The notes: a model not told the origin generated them from the letters alone. A stretch of 8,230 nt of DNA from Methylococcaceae bacterium (GCA_005779525.1 SXIZ01000025.1:1-8230), one strand, 5' to 3'; positions 1 through 5,510 are shown, counted from the stretch's first letter. Translations and numbers: made by a program.

Positions 1-1314
1 GAGATCAATTTTGCTCGCTAAACCCGATTTATAGAGGCTTTGGGTCGCAATGACATTACTGTGGTAATTTTTAACAGCCGTTTCAATTTCTACAAGACGT
101 TGAGAATTATGCTGCAGGGTCAGTAATGCGTCTTCAATCTCACGTACTGCGGTGCGAATTTTTTCTTGATACACCGCCAGGGCAGCGTCATATTTTGCTT
201 TTGCACTTGCCACATTCGCTACGCGCCGCCCGCCATCGAATAAGGGCAAGGTAATGGCAATTGGACCAACGCTCCACACCATCCCGCCAATCGGGCCTGT
301 TGCTAATTCCATATGCGTGACACTAATGTTGCCAGAAAACGCAATTTTAGGATATTTGTGAGCATCGAGTTGAGTGATGTCGGCACTGGCAGCCAACACG
401 TCGTAACCTGCGCTATAAATATCTGGCCGCTGGGTTATCACCACGGCTGGAACCGTCTCAATATTAAATGCTTTTACCTCGGGTAATTGTGCACTTTTAG
501 CGCGCAGTAACTGACGTAGTTGGCTCTCAGGGAGATCAGTTAAGGCAACCAAGGCTTTTATTTGAAGGCCACATTGGTTTTGCTGCTGCACTAAGCTATT
601 TTTACTTTCGGCACTCATTGCATTCGCCAACAGACTACTTGCAGGAGCTTCAAAGCCAACTTGCGTCAGCTCCTGGGTTAAACGCGCAGTGTGCAGTTTA
701 GAGGTGACTTCTTTTTCAAGTTGCATGGCTTGTGCTTCACAACTACGTAGATTGACATAAGTATTCGCAACTTCCGCTGCAATACTGACGCGCGCAGCGT
801 GCCAATTTGCAGCAGCACCATTAAATCGGGCAAGGGCCGCACTTAACGCCGCCTGATTTTTGCCAAAGAGATCAATCTCCCAATTGCTGGCGGCACCAAT
901 CGAACCAATAGTCGCTGCCGGGAAAAATAAACTTTGTAAACCGCGGTAGCCACTGGCACTGCCTTCTAAAGAGGGGAGTAAATCACCTTTGGCATTGGTG
1001 TAGTTAGCTCTAGCATCTTCAATATGTGCTTGCGCATTCGCAATAGACGCACTCACCTGTTCAGCGGCATCAATCAAACGCACCAAGATTGGATCCTGTA
1101 ATTGCTGCCACCAGTGGGTAAGATTGCTTATTTGGCCTTGATGCGGTAAAGGAGCTTGCCAAGTTAACGGCGTGGTAACTTTCGGGGAATCAATAGCGTC
1201 TAATCGCTTTTGAGCTAATGCATCCAGAGGATCATACGGTAACAGACTGCAGGCTTGCAGTAACAAGCAAAAGCTTAGCCCAGATAATTTCAATACTGTT
1301 GCTGAATAATCCAT
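1..1314 (-). CDS. Outer-membrane efflux lipoprotein (TolC/NodT/OprM family), 3' end cut by window edge
   Basis: The 438 visible codons are open from the ATG at 1314 to base 1. The product should be the outer-membrane channel of a tripartite exporter (RND or EmrAB-type), forming a trimeric barrel with a periplasmic alpha-helical tunnel. Seen in the sequence: a hydrophobic signal ending in the lipobox LQAC (Cys22, the expected acylated residue); the family start motif with paired Trp at 68-69; WEIDLFG at 145-151; QRPDI at 295-299; and LPLFDGGRR at 356-364, followed by the long Ala-rich helix that closes the second OEP repeat. Family members are usually about 460-500 residues, so only a few dozen residues are missing at the left edge. 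It is the first gene of its transcript in the visible DNA. Membrane-fusion and pump genes may follow beyond the edge, but none is visible here, so the substrate cannot be stated. Family assignment is firm. Confidence 0.93.
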   Translation of the reverse strand, partial: MDYSATVLKLSGLSFCLLLQACSLLPYDPLDALAQKRLDAIDSPKVTTPLTWQAPLPHQGQISNLTHWWQQLQDPILVRLIDAAEQVSASIANAQAHIEDARANYTNAKGDLLPSLEGSASGYRGLQSLFFPAATIGSIGAASNWEIDLFGKNQAALSAALARFNGAAANWHAARVSIAAEVANTYVNLRSCEAQAMQLEKEVTSKLHTARLTQELTQVGFEAPASSLLANAMSAESKNSLVQQQNQCGLQIKALVALTDLPESQLRQLLRAKSAQLPEVKAFNIETVPAVVITQRPDIYSAGYDVLAASADITQLDAHKYPKIAFSGNISVTHMELATGPIGGMVWSVGPIAITLPLFDGGRRVANVASAKAKYDAALAVYQEKIRTAVREIEDALLTLQHNSQRLVEIETAVKNYHSNVIATQSLYKSGLASKIDL

Positions 1315-1356
1315 TTAAATTCTACTGTTAGCACTGACACGCTTAATTTATATATG

Positions 1357-1385
1357 ATTATAAACTTAGCTTTAGTTAAATTAAC
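1357..1385 (-). promoter_or_regulatory. Candidate promoter of the efflux channel gene
   Basis: Read on the minus strand, a perfect -10 box TATAAT (1357-1362) lies about 40 bases upstream of the ATG. Seventeen bases further up, the -35 position holds GTTAAT, a poor match to TTGACA. A strong -10 with a weak -35 fits an activator-dependent or tightly controlled efflux promoter. The surrounding DNA is very AT-rich, so a chance match is possible. Confidence 0.4.
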
Positions 1386-1396
1386 GTTTAATTCTG

Positions 1397-1410
1397 TAAC
1401 CTACAGGTTA
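1397..1410. promoter_or_regulatory. Inverted repeat TAACCT-AC-AGGTTA, possible regulator site
   Basis: Two perfect 6-bp half sites are separated by 2 bases. The repeat is centred about 54 bases upstream of the inferred start of the efflux transcript and about 97 bases upstream of the inferred start of the rightward transcript from 1464. The flanks (TG before, GCA after) loosely extend it towards TGTAA-N8-TTAgCA, which resembles the TGTAAG-N6-CTTACA box of GacA/UvrY response regulators but does not match it. It could serve either direction or neither. Confidence 0.35.
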
Positions 1411-1463
1411 GCATACTACAGCGCAAGGTAATTTGAGCAAAAATGCAAGAAAAGACAAAATTT

Positions 1464-1494
1464 TTGACAAGCATCAAAAGCCTTTTGCTACCCT
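1464..1494 (+). promoter_or_regulatory. Candidate rightward promoter in the gene-free stretch
   Basis: A perfect -35 box TTGACA (1464-1469) is followed by an extended -10 pattern TGCTACCCT (TACCCT at 1489-1494). The spacing is 19 bases, longer than ideal; a 17-base spacing would give GCTACC, a poor -10. No convincing protein gene lies downstream on this strand, so a transcript from here would be non-coding or would encode only a tiny peptide. Confidence 0.35.
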
Positions 1495-1500
1495 CAGGTT

Positions 1501-1680
1501 ATTTCAACCAGTAAGTCAGCGATGCTAAAAACACGTAAATTAAATCTGAAAACAAAAACCCATTAAGATAAGACTAGGTTTAGTGGATCAAGTGCGGAGA
1601 GAGGAATAAGCAGGAGTTTTGGGGAGGATCAGTAGTTGCAGAGACCCACTGCAAGCAGCGGGTCTCTACCATTTCACTTT
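1501..1680 (+). ncRNA. Possible GGA-rich small RNA (Csr/Rsm-like), hypothetical
   Basis: This part of the stretch of about 370 bases between the efflux gene and the small lipoprotein gene has no clear protein gene. Six GGA triplets start at 1585, 1596, 1603, 1613, 1623 and 1626, several in AGGA context and roughly ten bases apart. A 4-bp hairpin (ACTA/TAGT, 1573-1584) sits just before the first, and a strong hairpin (1640-1667) lies after the last. CsrA-sequestering RNAs (CsrB, RsmY, RsmZ) are known for repeated GGA sites, a strong promoter and a terminal hairpin. The tail after the hairpin is only moderately U-rich (ACCATTTCACTTT). A 14-codon ATG frame (1522-1566) lies inside but has no good ribosome binding site. 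Both ends are estimates. A purine-rich chance tract is a real alternative. Confidence 0.25.
1640..1667. terminator. Strong hairpin between converging units, terminator-like
   Basis: AGAGACCC (1640-1647) pairs perfectly with GGGTCTCT (1660-1667). After one A/C mismatch the stem continues with CTGC/GCAG around an AA centre. It lies 16 bases past the stop of the leftward lipoprotein gene and at the end of the possible rightward RNA. Neither side has a proper U-tract, so it may be a weak intrinsic terminator or an RNA-stabilising 3' structure. Confidence 0.45.
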
Positions 1681-1683
1681 AAC

Positions 1684-1806
1684 TTAAAGCTGTACGCTTG
1701 AAGTTGAGCTTGAAACTTTTTGTTTAGTGCCGTCTTGTGGATCCAAGCAGCCAGTTAAACCAACAATCATCAGAGTCAGAGCTAATAGAGATAATACTTT
1801 TTTCAT
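1684..1806 (-). CDS. Small lipoprotein, 40 residues, unknown function
   Basis: This short frame begins with MKKVLSLLALTLMIVGL, a textbook lipoprotein signal with a Lys pair and a hydrophobic core. The lipobox LTGC places the acylated Cys at residue 20. The mature part would be only 21 residues, polar and Ser/Thr-rich (QKVSSSTSSVQL at the C-terminus), with Asp at +2 and +5 after the Cys region. The start is supported by an excellent Shine-Dalgarno sequence, AGGAGGA, 4 bases from the ATG (1811-1817). Size and layout resemble entericidin-type or colicin-release-type mini-lipoproteins, and it lacks the CGxKGPLY signature of LptM. I do not recognise a specific family. It is transcribed on its own, upstream of the hairpin at 1640-1667. 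That it is a real gene is likely; its role is unknown. Confidence 0.75.
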   Translation of the reverse strand: MKKVLSLLALTLMIVGLTGCLDPQDGTKQKVSSSTSSVQL

Positions 1807-1866
1807 TTGATCCTCCTAAAAGGTTTTGTATTTATTTTTTGTTGTACTAAATATAGCACGGGGCAA

Positions 1867-1895
1867 TTTATATCATGAGTAAAGTGTTGATGCAA
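1867..1895 (-). promoter_or_regulatory. Promoter of the 40-residue lipoprotein gene
   Basis: On the minus strand TTGCAT (1890-1895) and TATAAA (1867-1872) are separated by exactly 17 bases, a good sigma-70 layout. The inferred start near 1860 leaves a leader of about 54 bases ending in the strong ribosome binding site. It lies just after the stop codon of the upstream HTTM gene, so the lipoprotein gene need not depend on readthrough. Confidence 0.5.
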
Positions 1896-1915
1896 TACCA
1901 AATTGTAAAATGAAT

Positions 1916-3817
1916 TTATAAGTCGTTAATGTTATTAGGTATGGCAATTTGAAAATTATTATTCTGCCAATTTATGCTACCTATAGTCTGCCACTCGCCT
2001 TGTAGATTAGAGTTACGCAGATCGTACACCCACGTGCTAGGAGCACTAATTTTCTTTAGTTTCACCTGAAAGGTCGCATGCTTAAGATCCAAATTGCAAT
2101 TTCTCCCCCAAAATGCCGTGACCTTCATCAACAACTTGCTTAACCGCTGAATATTGATCGTCGGGGTCACCGCAATATTAGCCCACATGGAATGCACTCT
2201 TCCCCAATTTGGTGCCAACAATCGCCCCTCCTGATTGACAAATGGCAACCACTGCTCCTGTCCAAGCTGATCAATATATGTGATCGCTAAAATTCGATCA
2301 TAGCCAGCAAAATGATCATGCACATACAATGCATGTGGGGTAATCCCTAAAAACATTTGTGAAAACAAAATAGTGGTGTTACTCATTTCAGTCAATAGCG
2401 CCGCGACAGGATGACTCCGAGTATCGATTTTTAGACGATAAAACAGACCATAATGCAGAGTACTATTGAGTTGTAATACAAAAATTAAAATTAAGAGCTT
2501 ACTCAGTTTATGCGCAAATTTTCGGGGTTGGTTTTGTTGCCAAGCACTCAGGCGTGTATAAAAACTTGCAGGTACATTACTTGCGGGAAGAGCACAATGA
2601 ATATCGCACACTACACGCACACGGTTATCTGCAATTTTACGGTATTGATAGCAAGCCAGTTGATAAATACCCGGTAATGTCATCAACAGCCCCACCCAAA
2701 ACATATAGCGCATTGCGATCAAAATCTCGCTATATGCCTTGACCCCAAAGTTTACATGCTGCTTAGCATCCAGGGTGTATAAATCTTTAAGTAATTCAGC
2801 TTGGGTAAATTGCTGCATTGCCGGATAGGCGTGCGCATAAGTTTGGGCACCTTTGAAATCCAACGTATTAAAAAGATCAAAATGCTTAATAATCGTCGCA
2901 GTGCGATTGCACAGTGGACACTGCTCATCATAAAAAATAGTCAAATTGGGTATTGCTGGACGACAAAAACTTGCCAGTCTTTGCCACCAAGAAAATGGCA
3001 CAAGCAACACGTAGTAAATCAACATTCCAAAGCCAAACGGATAGATATTGAGGGTTAGCACAATACCCAAATGCAAACCCATCCCCACCAACCAATAAAA
3101 TGGTCGTAAAGCGCGCTTTTGCACTAAAAAAATAAAACTAAATTGAAAGATCAGAATTAGATAGCCGACTGCTTTTTGGAGTAGCTCAATATTGAGTAAC
3201 GGCGACATATCCAATGCCGAAATATAATAAGGCTGCGTTCCAGGCAACCAAGAGCCCAAGCCATTGCGCCAATGCTCAGCAAACAGTTTATGGATGGCCG
3301 AGTCAAAATATAAGAATCCCAGGCAAATACTGATCGGTAGATAGTAGGCAAGGATGGATACTCGAGATTTGGGGAATTGTTGATTCTGACTGTAAGGGTA
3401 GGCTAACTTGCGTCGGAGATTATCAATGCTAAAAGCCTCGTCAATCGGCATGAATAGCATAAAGAAACAGGTGCCCGTCATGAACAAATCAAAGCCGCCA
3501 TCAAAATCACGCTGCATAGGCGTAAATTGAACAAATATTATCCAGAAGGCATAACACCAGAGCGCGGCTTGCTGCGTGCGATAGCCGATAGTCAGGCACA
3601 AGGCACACACTGCCCAGGCAACCAAAAAATAAGGTAACATGGGAAATTCGACATCAATATAGGGAATGGGGTCGAAAATTAAGTGATTGAAATACAGAAG
3701 AAATGCAATTTCTTGTAAGGTAACTAAACCATACAATAATCGAAAAAGACCAATACCTGTAGCAGGAGCGGTAACCGCTGAGTATTTGAGTAAACTATTG
3801 AAAAGACGCTGGTACAT
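1916..3817 (-). CDS. HTTM (gamma-carboxylase-like) membrane protein fused to a DUF393 CxxC domain
   Basis: The 633-residue inner-membrane protein has three parts. Residues 15-285 form several membrane spans of the HTTM domain, the family that includes vitamin K-dependent gamma-glutamyl carboxylase. Here YFDSAIHKLFAEHW (170-183) resembles the carboxylase stretch that carries its catalytic Lys, matched by Lys177. Residues 292-405 form a DUF393 (DCC, thioredoxin-like) domain with YDEQCPLC (296-303, Cys300 and Cys303) and the usual closing YRKIADNR (392-399). Residues 435-633 hold one further hydrophobic segment (439-457) and a tail with no motif I recognise. In other bacteria HTTM and DUF393 proteins are often separate. 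The reaction and substrate are unknown; redox chemistry at the membrane is an inference. The ATG at 3815-3817 has no clear Shine-Dalgarno sequence, but the N-terminus suits the family. Domain calls are firm, function is not. Confidence 0.88.
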   Translation of the reverse strand: MYQRLFNSLLKYSAVTAPATGIGLFRLLYGLVTLQEIAFLLYFNHLIFDPIPYIDVEFPMLPYFLVAWAVCALCLTIGYRTQQAALWCYAFWIIFVQFTPMQRDFDGGFDLFMTGTCFFMLFMPIDEAFSIDNLRRKLAYPYSQNQQFPKSRVSILAYYLPISICLGFLYFDSAIHKLFAEHWRNGLGSWLPGTQPYYISALDMSPLLNIELLQKAVGYLILIFQFSFIFLVQKRALRPFYWLVGMGLHLGIVLTLNIYPFGFGMLIYYVLLVPFSWWQRLASFCRPAIPNLTIFYDEQCPLCNRTATIIKHFDLFNTLDFKGAQTYAHAYPAMQQFTQAELLKDLYTLDAKQHVNFGVKAYSEILIAMRYMFWVGLLMTLPGIYQLACYQYRKIADNRVRVVCDIHCALPASNVPASFYTRLSAWQQNQPRKFAHKLSKLLILIFVLQLNSTLHYGLFYRLKIDTRSHPVAALLTEMSNTTILFSQMFLGITPHALYVHDHFAGYDRILAITYIDQLGQEQWLPFVNQEGRLLAPNWGRVHSMWANIAVTPTINIQRLSKLLMKVTAFWGRNCNLDLKHATFQVKLKKISAPSTWVYDLRNSNLQGEWQTIGSINWQNNNFQIAIPNNINDL

Positions 3818-3849
3818 TCGCTAACACAAGGTTGTTAATAAACGTACAC

Positions 3850-3879
3850 ATTATAAGGTTAAAAATTGCAGAAGCCTAA
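3850..3879 (-). promoter_or_regulatory. Candidate promoter of the HTTM gene
   Basis: A perfect TATAAT (3850-3855, minus strand) lies about 33 bases upstream of the ATG. The best -35 is TTAGGC (3874-3879) at 18-base spacing, a weak match. This -35 overlaps the T-tract of the terminator of the gene before it, so the two signals are packed together. The inferred leader is only about 25 bases. Confidence 0.4.
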
Positions 3880-3915
3880 AAAACAAAAGCCGCCCAATAT
3901 GAGTATTTAGGCGGC
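3878..3915 (-). terminator. Rho-independent terminator after the 43-residue membrane peptide gene
   Basis: On the minus strand GCCGCC (3910-3915) pairs with GGCGGC (3889-3894), extended by a T-G and two A-T pairs, with a loop of about 9 bases. It is followed by TTTTGTTTTTT (3878-3888), a classic layout 27 bases after the stop codon. The other strand has CAATTTTTG after the stem, so it might act weakly in both directions. Confidence 0.85.
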
Positions 3916-3941
3916 CAATTTTTGAAAATTAAAGTGAAACC

Positions 3942-4073
3942 TTATTTTTCGTCATCTGGATGCTCAGCGAATACCCATTTTACTAGGAAATAAGCAGCAG
4001 CTACGACAACCACTAAACCAACCATACCTGCTGGTGTTTTTAAGGTTTCAGTTAAATCTAAAATTGCTCCCAT
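3942..4073 (-). CDS. Single-span small membrane protein, 43 residues, unknown function
   Basis: The short frame has a brief polar N-terminus (MGAILDLTETLKTPAG), one strongly hydrophobic span at about residues 17-36 (MVGLVVVVAAAYFLVKWVF), and a charged tail AEHPDDEK. No lipobox or cleavable signal is apparent, so it should stay in the inner membrane as a single-pass peptide. An AAGG Shine-Dalgarno sequence lies about 10 bases before the ATG. The gene is a complete transcription unit: a sigma-70 promoter with an embedded palindrome upstream and a strong terminator downstream. That arrangement, more than the protein, argues it is real. I do not recognise a family. It is divergent from the lipocalin-like gene at 4297. 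Confidence 0.75.
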   Translation of the reverse strand: MGAILDLTETLKTPAGMVGLVVVVAAAYFLVKWVFAEHPDDEK

Positions 4074-4138
4074 GAGAGTTCTACCTTAATTAATTATTAT
4101 GTTTGAAAAAAATCGATACATCGACAATGGAAAGTAAG

Positions 4139-4166
4139 ATGATACGTTAACGTACTATAAAGTCAA
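4139..4166 (-). promoter_or_regulatory. Promoter of the 43-residue membrane peptide gene
   Basis: On the minus strand TTGACT (4161-4166) and TATCAT (4139-4144) are separated by 16 bases. The inferred start near 4132 gives a leader of about 58 bases. A perfect palindrome lies across the spacer and the -10 box, the usual place for a repressor site. Confidence 0.5.
4143..4154. promoter_or_regulatory. Perfect 12-bp palindrome TACGTTAACGTA, possible operator
   Basis: The 12 bases equal their own reverse complement. They overlap the first two bases of the -10 box and most of the spacer side of the leftward promoter at 4139-4166. A dimeric repressor bound here would block RNA polymerase. It is about 62 bases upstream of the rightward promoter's -35, so it could also affect that unit. 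No regulator gene is visible nearby to name the protein. Confidence 0.4.
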
Positions 4167-4215
4167 GTTAAATTGGCTACATTCTCAGTAAAAATATCCG
4201 TATTGCTGTTAATGG

Positions 4216-4243
4216 TTGAAATTTGACAGTAACGCGTCATAAT
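4216..4243 (+). promoter_or_regulatory. Promoter of the lipocalin-like / membrane protein pair
   Basis: TTGAAA (4216-4221) and CATAAT (4238-4243) are 16 bases apart, a good sigma-70 match. A nearby TTGACA (4223-4228) is too close to any -10 box to be used with it. The inferred start near 4250 gives a leader of about 47 bases before the GTG start. Confidence 0.5.
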
Positions 4244-4296
4244 GAAAGTCTTACATAATAATTATGCAGATTCAATTCTGCTAGGGCGGTACTAAA

Positions 4297-4686
4297 GTGA
4301 ATAAAATAACAACAATTACGATGGTTATTGCATTTGCGATGTTGGGGGTTGCAGAATATGTAAGGGCCGAAGTCAAACTCACTAGCGCGGCTGATATTAT
4401 TGGTACGTGGGAAGTCACCGCTGAGGCTATAAAATACGATGGCGAAAAAAAAGCACTGAATACCACTTGGACATTTAAAGATGGCGGCATTTTGGATACA
4501 GTAGCTAAAGATCCCCGCACAGAAACTATTCGAGTACCCCTAAAGTACACGGTGGAAGATGGCGCTATTGTTAAACAATCAGTTCCAGGTAGAGAAAAAT
4601 TTGAATCCTGTGTCGTGTTACGCAAAGATACGAATACTATGGATATCAAATGTAAATTTCTCTATTTCTTTTTAACAAAAAAATAA
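4297..4686 (+). CDS. Secreted lipocalin-like protein, 129 residues, unknown ligand
   Basis: The N-terminus MNKITTITMVIAFAMLGVAEYVRA is a cleavable signal peptide, with likely cut after Ala24, so the mature protein of about 105 residues should be periplasmic. IIGTWEV (34-40) is the GxW motif that opens many lipocalin-like barrels. It is followed by alternating strand-like segments (TTWTFKDGG, PLKYTVEDGAIV, CVVLRKDTNTMDIKCKF), a pattern shared with small lipocalin-like and META-like folds. Cys105 and Cys119 could form a disulfide. The start is GTG, with AGGG 10 bases upstream; an internal ATG at codon 9 would shorten the signal and lose its positive charge. The next gene starts 31 bases after the stop, so the two are probably co-transcribed. 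Fold assignment is moderate; ligand and role are unknown. Confidence 0.75.
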   Translation: MNKITTITMVIAFAMLGVAEYVRAEVKLTSAADIIGTWEVTAEAIKYDGEKKALNTTWTFKDGGILDTVAKDPRTETIRVPLKYTVEDGAIVKQSVPGREKFESCVVLRKDTNTMDIKCKFLYFFLTKK

Positions 4687-4704
4687 AATAATTAATCTGT
4701 AATT

Positions 4705-4720
4705 GGAGGAAGTTGAGATG
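4705..4720 (+). promoter_or_regulatory. Ribosome binding site deciding the ATG start at 4718
   Basis: GGAGG (4705-4709) stands 8 bases before ATG (4718-4720), an ideal arrangement. An in-frame TTG at 4703 would add five residues but overlaps this site and has no site of its own, so the ATG is chosen. Confidence 0.8.
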
Positions 4721-5140
4721 ATTGGTGGTGTAATTATGGTTTTAACATGCATCTGGGTTTACCAAACTTTGATGCGTGCGGGTAAAGAAAATGTAATGAT
4801 GTGGGTTGCTGTGTGTGGCGCTGTGTTTTTTGCCGTGCAATTTTTATTAGTGGATTCTAGCATTTACATCATGGAAGCATTGAAAGATGCCCCCGAAGGT
4901 TATGAAAGAGAACTGACTAGCGTCGGCGATAGAAAAAATGAAGGCGGCTTTCAGGGATTTTTTGGCGTATTGCTCTCTTTATTTTTAGAATTAATGCCCC
5001 CTGTCGCTGGTTTTGCAGCCGTTGCATTAGTAAAAACTAAAGTAATCCTCAAAGAAGCACTTACGCCAGCTAATTTATTTAGCGGCATCAAAGAAATGTT
5101 TTTGTCTATCAAACAAAGCTTTAAAACAGAAGCTAAATAA
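4718..5140 (+). CDS. Three-span inner-membrane protein, 140 residues, unknown function
   Basis: Three hydrophobic segments are visible: residues 2-18 (GGVIMVLTCIWVYQTLM), about 26-46 (VMMWVAVCGAVFFAVQFLLV) and about 79-106 (FFGVLLSLFLELMPPVAGFAAVALV), with a charged stretch at 52-76 between the last two. The C-terminal 30 residues look like an amphipathic, Lys-rich cytoplasmic helix. Cys11 and Cys33 lie inside spans. I recognise no family and no catalytic motif. It follows the lipocalin-like gene by 31 bases and ends just before a strong terminator, so the two probably form one operon and may act together at the inner membrane/periplasm interface. That link rests on position only. Confidence 0.8.
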   Translation: MIGGVIMVLTCIWVYQTLMRAGKENVMMWVAVCGAVFFAVQFLLVDSSIYIMEALKDAPEGYERELTSVGDRKNEGGFQGFFGVLLSLFLELMPPVAGFAAVALVKTKVILKEALTPANLFSGIKEMFLSIKQSFKTEAK

Positions 5141-5154
5141 TGCTATAACATTGA

Positions 5155-5187
5155 AAGCCCAAGTGAGGTTTTAACTTGGGCTTTTTT
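5155..5187 (+). terminator. Rho-independent terminator of the lipocalin-like operon
   Basis: AAGCCCAAGT (5155-5164) pairs perfectly with ACTTGGGCTT (5174-5183), with a 9-base loop. TTTTTT runs at 5182-5187. It lies between converging genes, and the leftward side has only TTTC after the stem, so it may serve the DUF2970 gene weakly as well. Confidence 0.9.
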
Positions 5188-5192
5188 GTAGC

Positions 5193-5378
5193 TTAAAGTA
5201 TGGCTGAAACCAACGAGACTAGCGCAATAATAAAAATAATCGTCGCGGCTAAACCGACAATTATATATATGCTAAGCGACCCTTCTTTAAAGTCTTGCTC
5301 ACGATTAGCATCACTTTGAATACCTGTCGCGGCAGCGAGAACACTTTTAATAACCTGTTTTAACGTTGGTTTTGACAT
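5193..5378 (-). CDS. DUF2970 small membrane protein, 61 residues
   Basis: The protein fits DUF2970, a family of short single-span proteins common in gamma- and betaproteobacteria with no assigned function. Seen here: the amphipathic start with SVLAAATGIQSDANREQDFKEG (12-33), which matches the family pattern of S-V-x-A-A-x-x-G-x-Q-S followed by R-x-x-D-F; and one C-terminal span (37-60, IYIIVGLAATIIFIIALVSLVSAI). Length is typical of the family. The start is backed by AGAGGAA a few bases upstream of the ATG (5381-5388). It is divergent from metH (132 bases between starts) and converges on the operon ending at 5140. Family call is good; function is unknown. Confidence 0.85.
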   Translation of the reverse strand: MSKPTLKQVIKSVLAAATGIQSDANREQDFKEGSLSIYIIVGLAATIIFIIALVSLVSAIL

Positions 5379-5408
5379 ATTTCCTCTCGAAGGTTGAATA
5401 GAGCTTTA

Positions 5409-5438
5409 AGTAGCCTCTAGTAATACAGAGTCACTACT
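5409..5438. repeat. Interrupted inverted repeat in the DUF2970-metH intergenic region
   Basis: AGTAG (5409-5413) and CTCT (5415-5418) pair with AGAG (5427-5430) and CTACT (5434-5438), leaving an 8-base loop and small bulges. It lies in the leader of the DUF2970 gene or upstream of metH. No MetR box (TGAA-N5-TTCA), SAM riboswitch or clear metH promoter was found in the 132 bases between the two starts. TTGTCA at 5454-5459 lacks a well-spaced -10. Confidence 0.3.
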
Positions 5439-5510
5439 GAACCATGCTAAGCTTTGTCACATATCTTACACAATATTTTTTCCAATTAACTTAATTTAAT
5501 CAGAATCACT

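Noticed and set aside
1522..1566. A 14-residue basic peptide frame (MLKTRKLNLKTKTH) downstream of the promoter at 1464
   Set aside because: There is no good ribosome binding site, no attenuator-like structure and no downstream gene on that strand for it to lead; it may be chance.
1501..1680. Identity as 6S RNA, SRP RNA, tmRNA or tRNA
   Set aside because: The ends are not complementary as in 6S RNA, and no SRP tetraloop, tmRNA terminal domain or cloverleaf with CCA is present.
2554..3058. Plus-strand open frames at 2554-2742 and 2801-3058
   Set aside because: They are opposite the HTTM-DUF393 gene and have low-complexity, motif-free translations.
3157..3351. Minus-strand open frame of 64 codons
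   Set aside because: It overlaps the HTTM domain on the same strand in another frame and has no recognisable motif.
4223..4243. TTGACA at 4223 paired with CATAAT at 4238 as a promoter
   Set aside because: The spacing is only 9 bases; TTGAAA at 4216 with 16-base spacing is the better choice.
4281..4649. Minus-strand open frame of 122 codons
   Set aside because: It is antisense to the lipocalin-like gene, which has a signal peptide, a promoter and an operon partner in its favour.
4703..4717. TTG start adding five residues to the three-span membrane protein
   Set aside because: The TTG overlaps the GGAGG site that serves the ATG at 4718, and it has no ribosome binding site of its own.
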